A stretch of DNA of 64,000 nt from assembly GCF_014655595.1 (NCBI RefSeq), contig NZ_BNBL01000011.1:62001-126000 (forward strand), in the 5' to 3' direction. Origin of the DNA: Streptomyces griseocarneus. GTDB lineage: Bacteria; Actinomycetota; Actinomycetes; Streptomycetales; Streptomycetaceae. The notes beneath the pieces are model-generated. The model ran no database searches, was not told where the DNA came from, and worked only from the letters and a program-made list of their open reading frames with translations. A program made the position numbers and the translations under genes. Within the stretch, counting starts at the first letter, position 1, and each line of letters starts with the position of its first letter. Shown here in pieces: positions 9,097 through 18,100 of this stretch.

Positions 9097-10136
9097 TTCC
9101 CGCCGCCCGCGCGGCCGTACCCGGTGCCGGTGACCGCCCCACCGGCACCGGGTACGCCCCCTGCCACCACGGCGAGATCCTCCAGGGCGTCTTCCTCGAC
9201 GGCGAAGGGCGCCGGTGCGCGGGCCTGGTCACCCTGCCGATGGCCGGGCCCGGCAGCAGCGCCGAGTTCGTCCGCCGGCCCGGCACGGCGCCCGAGGCGC
9301 TCACCGTCGTACCCGCCGACCGTACGAAGGCCGCGCGGGCCGCGGCCCTCGCGGTGGCGGAGTGCGCGGAGCGGACCGGCCGGCCGCCCTGCGGCGGGGA
9401 GTTGCGGCTCACCGGTGACATACCGGTGGGCCTCGGCATGGGCAGCTCCACCAGCGACGTGATCGCCACCGTGCGCGCGGTCGCGGACTCGTACGGGATG
9501 CGGCTGGCCCCCGGCGCGGTCGCCCGGCTGGCCGTGCGCGCGGAGTCGGCCTGTGATCCGCTGATGCTGGACGGCCGCCCGGTGCTGTTCGCCCAACGGG
9601 AGGGCCGGGTCCTGGAGGTCCTCGGCCCGGCCCTGCCGCCGCTGGTCGTGGTGGGCTGCGCCCTCGGCGGGGGCGCGCCCGTGGACACCCTGTCCCTGCC
9701 CGTACGCGAGCCCGGCGGCAGTGACGTACGGGCCTGGGAGCGGATGCGCACGCGGCTGCGCCGGGCGGTGGCGACCGGCGACGTACGGCTGCTCGGCCAG
9801 GTCGCCACCGCCAGCGCGCGGCGCGGCCAGCAGGTGCTCGGCCACCCGGAGTTCGACGCGCTGACCGCGATCGCCCGCCGGGTCGGGGCGGCGGGTGTCC
9901 AGATCGCGCACAGCGGCGCGGTGGCGGGCGTGTTGTTCGACCCGGCCGCGCCGGGCCTGCGACACCGCGTCCGCAACTGCCTGCGCACCCTGGACGCCCA
10001 CGGCATCCCCGCCACCCGGACCTTCACGACCTTCACCACCACCAAGGAGATCCTGGATGGACCAGCACATCGCGGAGTCGATCGGCCGACCGGACCTGAT
10101 ACGCCTCGACGACCGGCTCGTCTGCCTGCGCTTTGA
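9093..10136 (+). CDS. GHMP-superfamily kinase, PduX (threonine kinase)-like
   Basis: A 347-residue small-molecule kinase. Near the N terminus CHHGEILQGVF corresponds to the PduX/threonine-kinase substrate loop, and PVGLGMGSSTSD is the GHMP phosphate-binding loop (PxxxGLGSSA). PduX phosphorylates L-threonine; here the neighbouring PLP enzyme suggests the kinase activates a hydroxy amino acid by O-phosphorylation for beta-replacement. The GTG start overlaps the previous stop. The 3' end is unusual: the frame runs 80 bases into the next gene, and its last ~27 residues are a Pro/Arg-rich shadow of that gene. Confidence 0.75.
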   Translation: MIPAARAAVPGAGDRPTGTGYAPCHHGEILQGVFLDGEGRRCAGLVTLPMAGPGSSAEFVRRPGTAPEALTVVPADRTKAARAAALAVAECAERTGRPPCGGELRLTGDIPVGLGMGSSTSDVIATVRAVADSYGMRLAPGAVARLAVRAESACDPLMLDGRPVLFAQREGRVLEVLGPALPPLVVVGCALGGGAPVDTLSLPVREPGGSDVRAWERMRTRLRRAVATGDVRLLGQVATASARRGQQVLGHPEFDALTAIARRVGAAGVQIAHSGAVAGVLFDPAAPGLRHRVRNCLRTLDAHGIPATRTFTTFTTTKEILDGPAHRGVDRPTGPDTPRRPARLPAL

Positions 10137-11097
10137 GACGATGAAGGTGGTCTCCGCACTCGCCGCGGTACGCCACCTGCTCGACACCGGGGCGGTGCGC
10201 CGCGGGGACACCCTGCTGGACAGCTCCAGCGGCATCTACGCGTACGCCCTCGCCCTGGCCTGCCACCGGCACGGCATGCGCTGCCACATCGTCGGCTCGA
10301 CGACGGTGGACCACACGCTGCGCACCCAGCTCGCCGTGCTCGGGGCGACGCTGGAGCAGATGGAACCGTGCAGCGACCTCAAGCTCGACCAGAAGCGGCG
10401 CGTCGAGCGGATCCACGAGATCCTCGCCGAACACCCCGAGTACCACTGGATGCGGCAGTACCACGACGACATCCACTACCTCGGCTACCGCGCGATCGCC
10501 GACCGGATCCGGGAGGCGACCGGCGCGGACGGGCTCACCGTCGTCGGCGGCGTCGGCTCGGGGGCCTCCACCGGAGCCCTGGCCCGCTACCTGCGTGCGG
10601 ACTCGGCGGGATCGGCGGATTCGGCGGATTCGGCGGATGTCGAACTGGTCGGCGTCCAGCCGTACGGCAGCGTCACCTTCGGCGCGGAGCACGTCTCCGA
10701 CCCCGAGATCATCATCGCCGGGATCGGCAGCTCCATCCCCTTCGGGAACGTGTCGCACGAGCTGTACGACACCCTGCACTGGATCTCCTTCGACGCGGCG
10801 CTGGCCGGCAGCGTCGACCTGCTGCGCCGGCACGCGGTCTTCGCCGGGCTGTCGACCGGCGCCGGTTACCTCGCCGCCCGCCACGAACGCGCGCGCTCCC
10901 CCGAACGGACGGTCCTCTTCATCGCCGCGGACACCGGCCACCGTTACGTCGACACCGTCTACGCCCGGCACCACGAGGCCACGCCGATCGCGGACCTCGC
11001 CCCGCGCGAGGTGCCCGACCAGAGCCGGCTGGCCCTGCCGTGGTCCCGGATGCGCTGGAACCGGGCGCCGGCCGCTGCTGCGGCCGTGTCGTCCTGA
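10057..11097 (+). CDS. PLP-dependent cysteine-synthase-like beta-replacement enzyme
   Basis: A 346-residue fold-type II PLP enzyme. FETMKVVSALAAV carries the likely Schiff-base lysine, SSSGIYAYALAL corresponds to the substrate-binding SSGNxG loop, and GGVGSGASTGALARYL to the phosphate-binding glycine loop. The motifs diverge from true CysK/CysM, as in SbnA-type enzymes that build diamino acids from O-phospho-amino acids. AAGGAGA precedes ATG 10057 inside the kinase gene. It is the last gene of the operon. A serine-rich insert, SAGSADSADSAD, encoded by a short GGATTCGGC repeat, interrupts the middle. Product unknown. Confidence 0.8.
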   Translation: MDQHIAESIGRPDLIRLDDRLVCLRFETMKVVSALAAVRHLLDTGAVRRGDTLLDSSSGIYAYALALACHRHGMRCHIVGSTTVDHTLRTQLAVLGATLEQMEPCSDLKLDQKRRVERIHEILAEHPEYHWMRQYHDDIHYLGYRAIADRIREATGADGLTVVGGVGSGASTGALARYLRADSAGSADSADSADVELVGVQPYGSVTFGAEHVSDPEIIIAGIGSSIPFGNVSHELYDTLHWISFDAALAGSVDLLRRHAVFAGLSTGAGYLAARHERARSPERTVLFIAADTGHRYVDTVYARHHEATPIADLAPREVPDQSRLALPWSRMRWNRAPAAAAAVSS

Positions 11098-11103
11098 CTG
11101 CCG

Positions 11104-11487
11104 TCAGGACGACAGATCGGCGGGCGCGCTCGCATGAGAAGCGATGTCGGCGGGCATGGCCTCGGGCGCGGTGTCCGTGCGTCGCGGAGCGCCGCGTCGT
11201 CCGGCCAGTCGGCATCCGAGGCAGCCCGTGTGCCCGTGGCGCGCGGCGCGGTCCCGTACCTTCATGGCCCACTGGTCGGCGGGCCGCGGACCGGGCGGCT
11301 TGCCCCAGCCCGCGAGGTGCAGGCCCCAAGTGACCAGCACCGCCGCCGCCATGACACCGAGTCCCAGCCAGATCCCCGGCCGCCAGCCACAGATGCCCGC
11401 GCCGGCGACCGCGGCCCCGGCCGTGGCGATGACGCATCCGATCCATCCGGCGATGGTGTGGCCCTCGTCGTGCTGATGTCCGCTCAC
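11104..11487 (-). CDS. small membrane protein, HGxxPAAW-like
   Basis: About 127 residues. The start SGHQHDEGHTIAGWIGC and two hydrophobic segments (IAGWIGCVIATAGAAVAGAG; IWLGLGVMAAAVLVTWGLHLAG) followed by GKPPGPRPADQW resemble the small actinomycete membrane family with an N-terminal His-rich HGHTxAAW box. A C-terminal CLGC motif could bind metal or form a disulfide. GTG 11487 is favoured because the family begins SGHxH; the frame is open to an ATG at 11526. It converges with the metal-uptake operon, so its His/Cys content is worth noting. Confidence 0.6.
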   Translation of the reverse strand: MSGHQHDEGHTIAGWIGCVIATAGAAVAGAGICGWRPGIWLGLGVMAAAVLVTWGLHLAGWGKPPGPRPADQWAMKVRDRAARHGHTGCLGCRLAGRRGAPRRTDTAPEAMPADIASHASAPADLSS

Positions 11488-11562
11488 GTACCTGCCCCCT
11501 CGTACCCACCGGCGGTCCCACGGCATGCCGCGGCCCCGCTACGGCGCCCGACCTATGATGGC

Positions 11563-11594
11563 TTAGCAAGTGAGGAATTTATCTTACGCACTAA
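11563..11594. promoter_or_regulatory. imperfect dyad before the MarR gene
   Basis: A 32-bp imperfect inverted repeat runs from TTAGCAAGTGAG to CTTACGCACTAA, with 9 of 16 arm positions matching. It lies 11 bases before the MarR start codon and overlaps the likely promoter (TATGATG at 11554). Autorepression is the expected use. Confidence 0.45.
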
Positions 11595-11604
11595 GGGATT
11601 TTCA

Positions 11605-12078
11605 ATGGAGGGCAAGAACCGCCCCGCCGCCTCCGCCTCGGACGCGATCAGCGCCATGGACGGCCTCATCGCGACGAGCATCGTCGGCCAGCAGGAGTTC
11701 GCAAGGAACCTGGGCCTGAGCGTGACGGACCTGATCTGCTTCGCGTACGTCCTGGAGGCCGGGGACTCCCCCGTCACCGCCGGCGAACTGGCTGGGCGCG
11801 CGCACGTCACGACGGGCGCGGTGACCGGAATCCTCAACCGCCTGGAGCGCGGCGGCTTCGTCACCCGGCAGCCGGACCCCGCCGACCGCCGCCGCGTACG
11901 CGTCGCCGCCGTCCCGGCCGCCGCCGAGCGGGTGCGAGCCGTCTACGGGCCGTACTACACGCTCCTCGCGGAGCTCTTCGCGGACTACACGCCGGACGAA
12001 GTCGCGGTCCTCGCCGACTGGTTCACCCGCGCCGGCGCGCTGGCACGCACGTACCTGGAGGAGTCGTGCGAGAGCTGA
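11605..12078 (+). CDS. MarR-family transcriptional regulator
   Basis: A 157-residue winged-helix regulator. The recognition helix lies in GELAGRAHVTTGAVTGILNRLE (residues ~68-90), and the wing holds the family signature DPADRRRVRV. ATG 11605 is the start that gives family length. The dyad directly upstream suggests autoregulation. The leftward small membrane-protein gene starts about 80 bases away and could share the control region. The ligand cannot be inferred. Confidence 0.85.
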   Translation: MEGKNRPAASASDAISAMDGLIATSIVGQQEFARNLGLSVTDLICFAYVLEAGDSPVTAGELAGRAHVTTGAVTGILNRLERGGFVTRQPDPADRRRVRVAAVPAAAERVRAVYGPYYTLLAELFADYTPDEVAVLADWFTRAGALARTYLEESCES

Positions 12079-12120
12079 CGTTCCGGGTGCAAGCGTCTGC
12101 CGCGCGACGGGGTATGCGCA

Positions 12121-12933
12121 TTACGGCCAGTCATCGGGCGGCGTGATCTCCACCAGGCTCGGGGCGGAGAAGCACCAGCGCAGCCACAGCACGGATTCGA
12201 CGTCCCAGAAGGGAGCCACGGCCAGGCCGTCCGCCACCGGGATGCGGAACCCCTGGGCCGCGACGATCGCGCGCAAGGTCATGTGCACTCCGGCGAAGTC
12301 CCGGGCGGCCTTCGCCCAGTCGGGGTAGACGTCATCGCCGCGGACCAGCGGGTAGCGCCCGACGAAAGCCGCCCAGTCGCTCGCGCCGCCGATGTCGAGG
12401 ACGTCGGCGGTGGGGTCGGTGACCGGCAGCTGCCAGGTCTGCCAGGGCCGGGGGTGGAGACTCGATCCCAGGTCGAGATACATGCGCCACATGCCCGGCC
12501 CGTCACGCCGCGCCGTGGATGTGTAGAGCCCCAGGTGGAACGGCTTCGTGCTGGGAGGACCGGAATCCCCGCCGGGCGCGGTGAACCGCTCCCGGTCCAG
12601 GGCGGGCCGCCGGTGCGGCACCAGCTCGTGCGGACTGGTGCCGATCCAGTGCTGTCGCGTCCGGTCGAGCGGCCCCCGGACGAGACCCTCCTGGCCCTCC
12701 CGGGCGAGCCGGCCCAGCAGCAGACAGCTGTCGGCCATCTCGTCCGCCTTCTCCACCTCGGACGGGGCAAGGACGGCCGGACCGCCCGCCAGGGCCGTCA
12801 CTTCGGGCTCGGTCCACCCCGTCATGACGGAGGTGAAGTGGCGCAGCCCGGCGTCCGTGCCGGCTGTCAGGTCCGCCGCCGCGTCGAGCTGTGCCACTCG
12901 TCGGCGCAGGATTCGGGCAGGGATGGGGCGCAC
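12121..12933 (-). CDS. hypothetical protein, 270 residues
   Basis: No family recognised. The protein is soluble, tryptophan-rich and has good codon use throughout. GTG 12933 is chosen because GGAGG precedes it; the frame is open further upstream to 13239, but that part is low-complexity Arg/Pro. The segments GLYTSTARRDGPGMWRMYLDLG and DWAAFVGRYPLVRGDDVYPDW could belong to an actinomycete family of uncharacterised SUKH-like or immunity-type proteins, but this is weak. It is convergent with the MarR gene. Confidence 0.55.
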   Translation of the reverse strand: MRPIPARILRRRVAQLDAAADLTAGTDAGLRHFTSVMTGWTEPEVTALAGGPAVLAPSEVEKADEMADSCLLLGRLAREGQEGLVRGPLDRTRQHWIGTSPHELVPHRRPALDRERFTAPGGDSGPPSTKPFHLGLYTSTARRDGPGMWRMYLDLGSSLHPRPWQTWQLPVTDPTADVLDIGGASDWAAFVGRYPLVRGDDVYPDWAKAARDFAGVHMTLRAIVAAQGFRIPVADGLAVAPFWDVESVLWLRWCFSAPSLVEITPPDDWP

Positions 12934-12995
12934 ACCGTGATCCTCCCCCGGTGGCGCCCCCTCTAACACGGCGCCGCGCTTCCGGCGGCCGCGGG

Positions 12996-13505
12996 TCAGC
13001 AGCCGAGGGCGACCTCCTGGCCGAGACCGTTGGCGGAGCTGGTCGGCGGCTGGTAGCCGGGCGGGAAGACGACCTTGAAGTACATCCAGCCTCGGTATTT
13101 GCCGGGGCTGCACCTCACGGCCGCGTTGTTCTGGGCGCTGCGGGTGTTGTGCTGCGTCCTCAGCGTCGACTGATTGACGAGCTGTCCGTTCTTGTACAGA
13201 GCCGCGCGGGTGGTGATCTCCGGCACCGGTGCCGTGCACGAGACCGTCACGACGACGTTGATGGTGCCGGGCACGTGGGTGGAGTTGTGCGGGCGCTGCA
13301 CCTGACCCTCACATCGGATCACCGCGGACGCGTCGGCATCCGAACCGGCCTTGCCGGCTTCCACGCTGCCGCCGCCGGCGTCGCGTCCCTCCGGCACGGT
13401 GGCCGGAGCGGACGGGTCGCCGACCGCTCCGGCCGGGGAGGTGCCGCCGACGAACGCCAGGACCGCCATCGACGCGGCGGCGACCGTCGTCCTCCATGTG
13501 CGCAT
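12996..13505 (-). CDS. small secreted protein, unknown function
   Basis: A 169-residue exported protein. Residues 1-29 form a Sec signal peptide (RTWRTTVAAASMAVLAF with the AGA-V cleavage region). The mature part has a disordered Gly/Ala/Asp stretch and then a domain with cysteines in IRCEGQ, VVTVSCTAP and AAVRCSPGKYRGW, suggesting one or two disulfides. GGAGGAGCAGAT precedes the ATG at 13505. No family recognised; similar small secreted domains are common in Streptomyces. Confidence 0.65.
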   Translation of the reverse strand: MRTWRTTVAAASMAVLAFVGGTSPAGAVGDPSAPATVPEGRDAGGGSVEAGKAGSDADASAVIRCEGQVQRPHNSTHVPGTINVVVTVSCTAPVPEITTRAALYKNGQLVNQSTLRTQHNTRSAQNNAAVRCSPGKYRGWMYFKVVFPPGYQPPTSSANGLGQEVALGC

Positions 13506-13739
13506 ATCTGCTCCTCCATGGGCATCTGCACCGGGTTTGGGTGTGAGCACACCAAGAGGAGACTGTACAAAGAGTAATCGATTCATCACACCAGGTGACA
13601 TGTGTTCGAGTATGGTTCCCGGTCAGTCCCGCGCGGTGTGCTCCGGCTGCAGGACGGGGTAACGCCCGGAGAGCTGGAGCGCGTCGAGGACGCCGCGGCG
13701 GCCCTGGAGGTGCGCCCGTCCCACTCGACGCACCCGCCG

Positions 13740-14666
13740 TCACTCGGCCTTCCGGAACACCTCCGACATCCCGTCCCCCGTGTCATGGGCCAGCAGTCCC
13801 GGCGCTTCCGGCGGGATCAGTCCGACCCGGGCGGCCAGTTCCCGGCCGTGCACGTCGACGGCGGCCTCGATGAGGCCCGCGAGTGCGTCCAGGCCGGTGC
13901 GGGCGCGGGAGCGGGCCACGGCCGCGCAGCCGATGGCGGCCGGCGCGGCCGGCCACCACCAGCAGGCGAGCAGGGCGTAGGCGCCGGCCCAGGCGGCGAG
14001 GCGGGCGGCGGCGCTGAAGGAGTCGTGGGCCGACTGGACCTGGCGCACGGCGGGTTCGGGGAGGATCAGCCACAGCCGTGGCCAGAGGGCAGCGAGGTCC
14101 ACTCCGTAGGCCGCCTCGACTCGGTCGGCCGTCGCCTGCATGCGATCGCCGTACCAGGTGGGGCGGGCCGGTTCGCGCAGCGCGACACGGTCGCGGGCCT
14201 CGGTGAGGGCCTGGATCCGCGCCAGTGTGCTGCTGCGGATCATCACCGCGCCATTGGGCCCGGCACCTGTTTGGTGGGCGTGGCCGACGGCCTCGTCGAC
14301 CTTCGCGTCCCTTTCCTTCCACTTACGGACGCGGCGGGCCGTGAGGGCACGTGAAAGCGGGTCCCGGCCGAAGCGCAGCCAGTACCGCTCGATCGCGCTG
14401 CCGAGGAACTGCGCGGCGAGTGAGGCCGCGGTCGCGGCGAGCAGGACGAGGGCGGCCAGGAGCACGGCGGTGCCGGTGCGGTCGAGGGCAGGGTGGGCGG
14501 CGAGGTCGTCCAGGCTGCTGCGCAGCCGGCCGACGTCGTGCCAGTGCCGGTGGCCCAGGGTGGTGCCGACGGCCGTGGCGGCGAGGAAGAGAGCGCCGGG
14601 GAGGACCAGCAGGTTCAGCCAGCGTTCGGTGAGTTTGCCGCCCAGGGTGGCGAGGAGGGGGTTCAT
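13740..14666 (-). CDS. multi-pass membrane protein of the CHAT module
   Basis: A 308-residue protein with two N-terminal hydrophobic helices (LNLLVLPGALFLAATAVG; GTAVLLAALVLLAATAASLAA), a charged middle of about 120 residues (RRVRKWKERDAKVDEAV; TEARDRVALREPARP) and one or two C-terminal helices (AWAGAYALLACWWWPAAPAAIG). I do not recognise a family. It is the second gene of a leftward pair, 10 bases after the small gene, divergent from the CHAT gene. In conflict systems a membrane protein next to a caspase-like protease is often the effector or the membrane anchor; that role here is inference. Confidence 0.65.
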   Translation of the reverse strand: MNPLLATLGGKLTERWLNLLVLPGALFLAATAVGTTLGHRHWHDVGRLRSSLDDLAAHPALDRTGTAVLLAALVLLAATAASLAAQFLGSAIERYWLRFGRDPLSRALTARRVRKWKERDAKVDEAVGHAHQTGAGPNGAVMIRSSTLARIQALTEARDRVALREPARPTWYGDRMQATADRVEAAYGVDLAALWPRLWLILPEPAVRQVQSAHDSFSAAARLAAWAGAYALLACWWWPAAPAAIGCAAVARSRARTGLDALAGLIEAAVDVHGRELAARVGLIPPEAPGLLAHDTGDGMSEVFRKAE

Positions 14667-14676
14667 GGGGGCGGAT

Positions 14677-15072
14677 TCACTGTGCGGGGCCCAGCCGGCC
14701 CTTGCGCATGCGGGTGCCGTTGACCGCGCACTGCGGGGCGGGGAGCAGGTCGCGGGCCCGTTCTACGCGGGTGCATTGGGCCGGTCCGGGGCATACGGCC
14801 ACCTTGATGTGGGGCACGATGCCGGGGGCCGCCGCGCCTCGGGATTCGTTGACCAGCCCGCGCGCGTCCCCGGCCCGGCGCAACGCTGTGTCCAGGGCGC
14901 GATAGCAGGTCGCGAGTTCGTCGGCGTCCGCAGCCGACCGCAGCAGGTCCCGCGCCCGCTCGGCCGCCTCCCGCACCCCGGGATGCCGCAGGTCGTCCGG
15001 CGAGCCGAGCAGGACGCACAACGCCGCTGCTGCCCTGCGATCGGGTCGAGGAAAGCCGGGAGATGCGGTCAT
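14677..15072 (-). CDS. small partner protein of the CHAT module
   Basis: A 131-residue protein. The N-terminal ~70 residues are helical and Leu/Ala/Arg-rich (RRAAAALCVLLGSPDDL; REAAERARDLLRSA). The C-terminal part has cysteines in AVCPGPAQC and PAPQCAVNGTRMRKGRLG, possibly a small metal or disulfide site. Its ATG lies 70 bases from the divergent CHAT start, and it is followed by the membrane-protein gene 10 bases on. Conservation of this pairing would suggest an adaptor between the CHAT protein and the membrane protein. No family recognised. Confidence 0.55.
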   Translation of the reverse strand: MTASPGFPRPDRRAAAALCVLLGSPDDLRHPGVREAAERARDLLRSAADADELATCYRALDTALRRAGDARGLVNESRGAAAPGIVPHIKVAVCPGPAQCTRVERARDLLPAPQCAVNGTRMRKGRLGPAQ

Positions 15073-15142
15073 GGGTCAAGTGTGCCGGAAAGAAGGCAGA
15101 GTTGAGGGTGAGTTGACGTGCCCGGCAGGGGGGAGCGACAGG

Positions 15143-18100
15143 GTGAGGTACGACCGGGACTGGTTCCTGCAGGCGATCCGTGCGCGCCTCGCGCGGGCCG
15201 GGACGGCGGACGGCGGTGTGGACGGGGACGTGGTGTTCGGCCCCGAGGCGGATGCGGAACTGCGGGGGCTGCTGCGGACCGCCGACACGAGGACCGACCT
15301 GGAGGCCCGGCACGCGGCCGGCTGGCTCTGCGTCGCCCAGGCGATGGCCGACCCGGGGGATCGCGGCAGCGTCCACGGGAGTATGGCGGGGACACTGCTC
15401 TTCCCGGTGTGGGTCGCCGATCCGCAGCTGGTGCCGCCCGAGTTGGCGGCGGGCTACGCGGCCACCGATCCCGCCATTCGCCCCGACCCGGCGAACGCGG
15501 ACGGCCCCGCCGAGTGGTCGGCCCAGTGCGCCGCGTTCGTGATCGCGGCGGAGGGGCAGCAGCACAACCCACCGCCGGACGCCTCCGCAGATGTCCGTCG
15601 GCTCCACGAGATGGCCGCGATGCTCGGCACCATGGCACCCTCGCGCGAGGCCCGGCTGGCCCTCGCGGTCGGGGGCGGCAGCCTCGCCGTCCTCGCGACG
15701 CCGGAGTACGACCCCTGGTACGCGGAGCGGCGCGCGGGTCTGTCCCGCGCGCTGTCCCTCGCAGGGATGACCTGGCCGTTCGGGGACCTGTCCGGCGATG
15801 GGTCCGGGAACTTCGACGACGCGGATCCGGTCCGGCTCGCCCACCGTGCCCTCAAGGCGATCCCGGCCGCCTCCCCCGAGCGGCTCCTCGCCCTCGAGGG
15901 TCTGGGCGGCCGGCTCCTGGACCGCTACCTGGAGTCGTACGACCCGGGGGACCTGCACGAGGCGGTCGGCATCGCACGGGACGTACTGTCCCAACTGCCG
16001 CCCGGAAGCCCGCGTCCGGCACGCAGCCTCAGCGCGTTGGGGCGTGCGCTGTTGCTGCTGCGGCAGCGGGAGGGCGCGACGCCCGAGCAGTGCGACGAGG
16101 TCGTGGACCTGTGCCGCCGGGCCGTTCCCGGCGATCCGGAGCGGCCTGGGGCGGCGGGCCACGACCTGGGCATGGCCCTCATGCTGAGGGCGCAGCGCAC
16201 CGGCCGGGTCGAGGACCTGCACGAGGCGGTCGCCGTGCTGACCGAGGCGCTCCGGGCGGCCACGCATCCCGGTCGGAGTGCCGCCTTGCGCAATGCCCTG
16301 GGCAACGCCCTGCGCGCTCGCTCCGTCGCGACCGGCTCTCCGGCCGATCTGGACGCGGCGCTCCACCTCACTGATCCGGCCACCGCGTCCACGGGGGCGA
16401 CGGACGGCCCGCAACTGCCGCTCCTCGCTCACGCGATGACCTTGTACACCCGCTACACACGCGACCCGGAAGCCAACAGAGCGGACCTGGACGAGGGGCT
16501 GCGCCGGCTGCGGCAGGCCGAAGCGCTCATGCCGCCGGGCCACCCGGACCGTCCCGCAGCGCTCGACGATCTCGGCCTGGTGCTGACCGCCGGCTATCAG
16601 CGCTCCGGAAAGCCCGAGGAGCTGAACGAGGCGGTGCGGGCCCACCGGGAGGCGGTGGCGCTCACCCCCGAAGGGCACGAGATGCTCGGAGTGCGGCTGC
16701 TCAACCTCGGTACGGCGCTGGGTCTGCGCCACCGGCTGACCGAGGACGGCGAGGATCTGCGGGAGACCCAGGAGTGCCGGCGCCGGGCCGCCGCACTGCC
16801 CGGCCTGAGCCGTGCACACCAGGCGGCTCTGCTGAGCTCGAGGGGGATCAGCCTGGTCATGGGCATCGAACGCGCCGCCGACCCGGTCACCCGACTCGAC
16901 GAAGCGGTCAGGCTCCACAGAGAGGCGCTCGCCCTCACCCCGCAGGGCGACCCACGGCTGCCCCGCCGGCGTCACAACCTCGCCATCGCCCTGATGGCCC
17001 GCTTCTCACGGATGCCGCGGATCGACGACGCCCGCGAGGCGCGCGAGCAGACCGACGCGGTGATCGCGGCGCTGCCCGCGAACTCGCCCGACCTGCCGGG
17101 TGCTCTGACGGTGGCGGCGGGCGCACGGCTCCTGAGCCCCCGCACCCTGCTGTCGTCGGCCGCCCGGGACGAGGCGGTCGCGCTCTTCCGCCGGGCGGTC
17201 GAGGCCACCCCGCCCGGCCACCCCCAGAGCACACTCCGCCTGACGAACCTCGGCAACGTGCTGCGCGACCGGGGGCCCGGCCGCCGTCGCCGTAGAGCCG
17301 ATCTCGTCGAGGCGGCCGACGTGTTCCGGGCAGCGGCCCTGGAGCGGCAGTGCGCGCCCTCCATGCGCCTGGAGGCGGCACGGGCCTGGGGTGACGTCCG
17401 GGCGGAGCTGGGTGACTGGGACGGCGCCCTGGACGGCTATGTCGTGGCGGTCGACCTGTTGCCTTCCGTGGCGCCCCGCCATCTCGTCCGCGACGACCAG
17501 GAGTTCCTGCTGAGCAGGACCGTCGGGCTGGGCGCAGCGGCGGCCGCCTGCGCCGTGCGCTGTGGCCGGCCCGGGCTCGCGGTCGGTCTGCTCGAACAGG
17601 CCAGGGGCGTGATCCTCTCCCACGCCTTCGACGCCGACAGCGATCTGACGCGGCTCCGGGAGACCGCCCCGGACCTCGCCGACCGCTTCGAGGAACTCCG
17701 GGAGGCCCTCGACACCGCGACCGACACCCCGGAGTTCCTCGAAGAAGGACCGCCCGGCCCCGACGCCCGCGCCGATCTGCGGCAGCGACTGGCGGCCGAG
17801 TGGAAGGACCTCACGGACCGGATCCGCGCCGAACACCCCGAGCTGGGCCTGCTGCGTCCGGTGCGCGACTGGGACGAGCGCGAACTGCACGCGACGGCCG
17901 CGGCGGGCCCGGTGCTCCTGGTCAACGTCTCCCCGTACGGCAGCGACTGCCTGGCCGTCACCGAGCACTCCATCGACGCCGTGCCGCTGCCGGGGCTCGA
18001 CCCGCGGACGACGGCAGCGCGCCGACAGGCCTTCCAGGACGCGTTGGTCCGCATCGAGACACCCGGAACCTCCCGCAAGCAGTCGCAGCGCGCCCAGCAG

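Noticed and set aside
10611..10637. Short GGATTCGGC repeats inside the PLP gene as a regulatory repeat
   Set aside because: They are in frame, encode an SAD-type linker, and sit inside a confident coding sequence.
14663..16975. 770-codon minus-strand frame opposite the CHAT gene
   Set aside because: Its translation is Arg/Gln/Gly-rich without motifs, while the opposite frame has TPR and CHAT motifs with catalytic residues.
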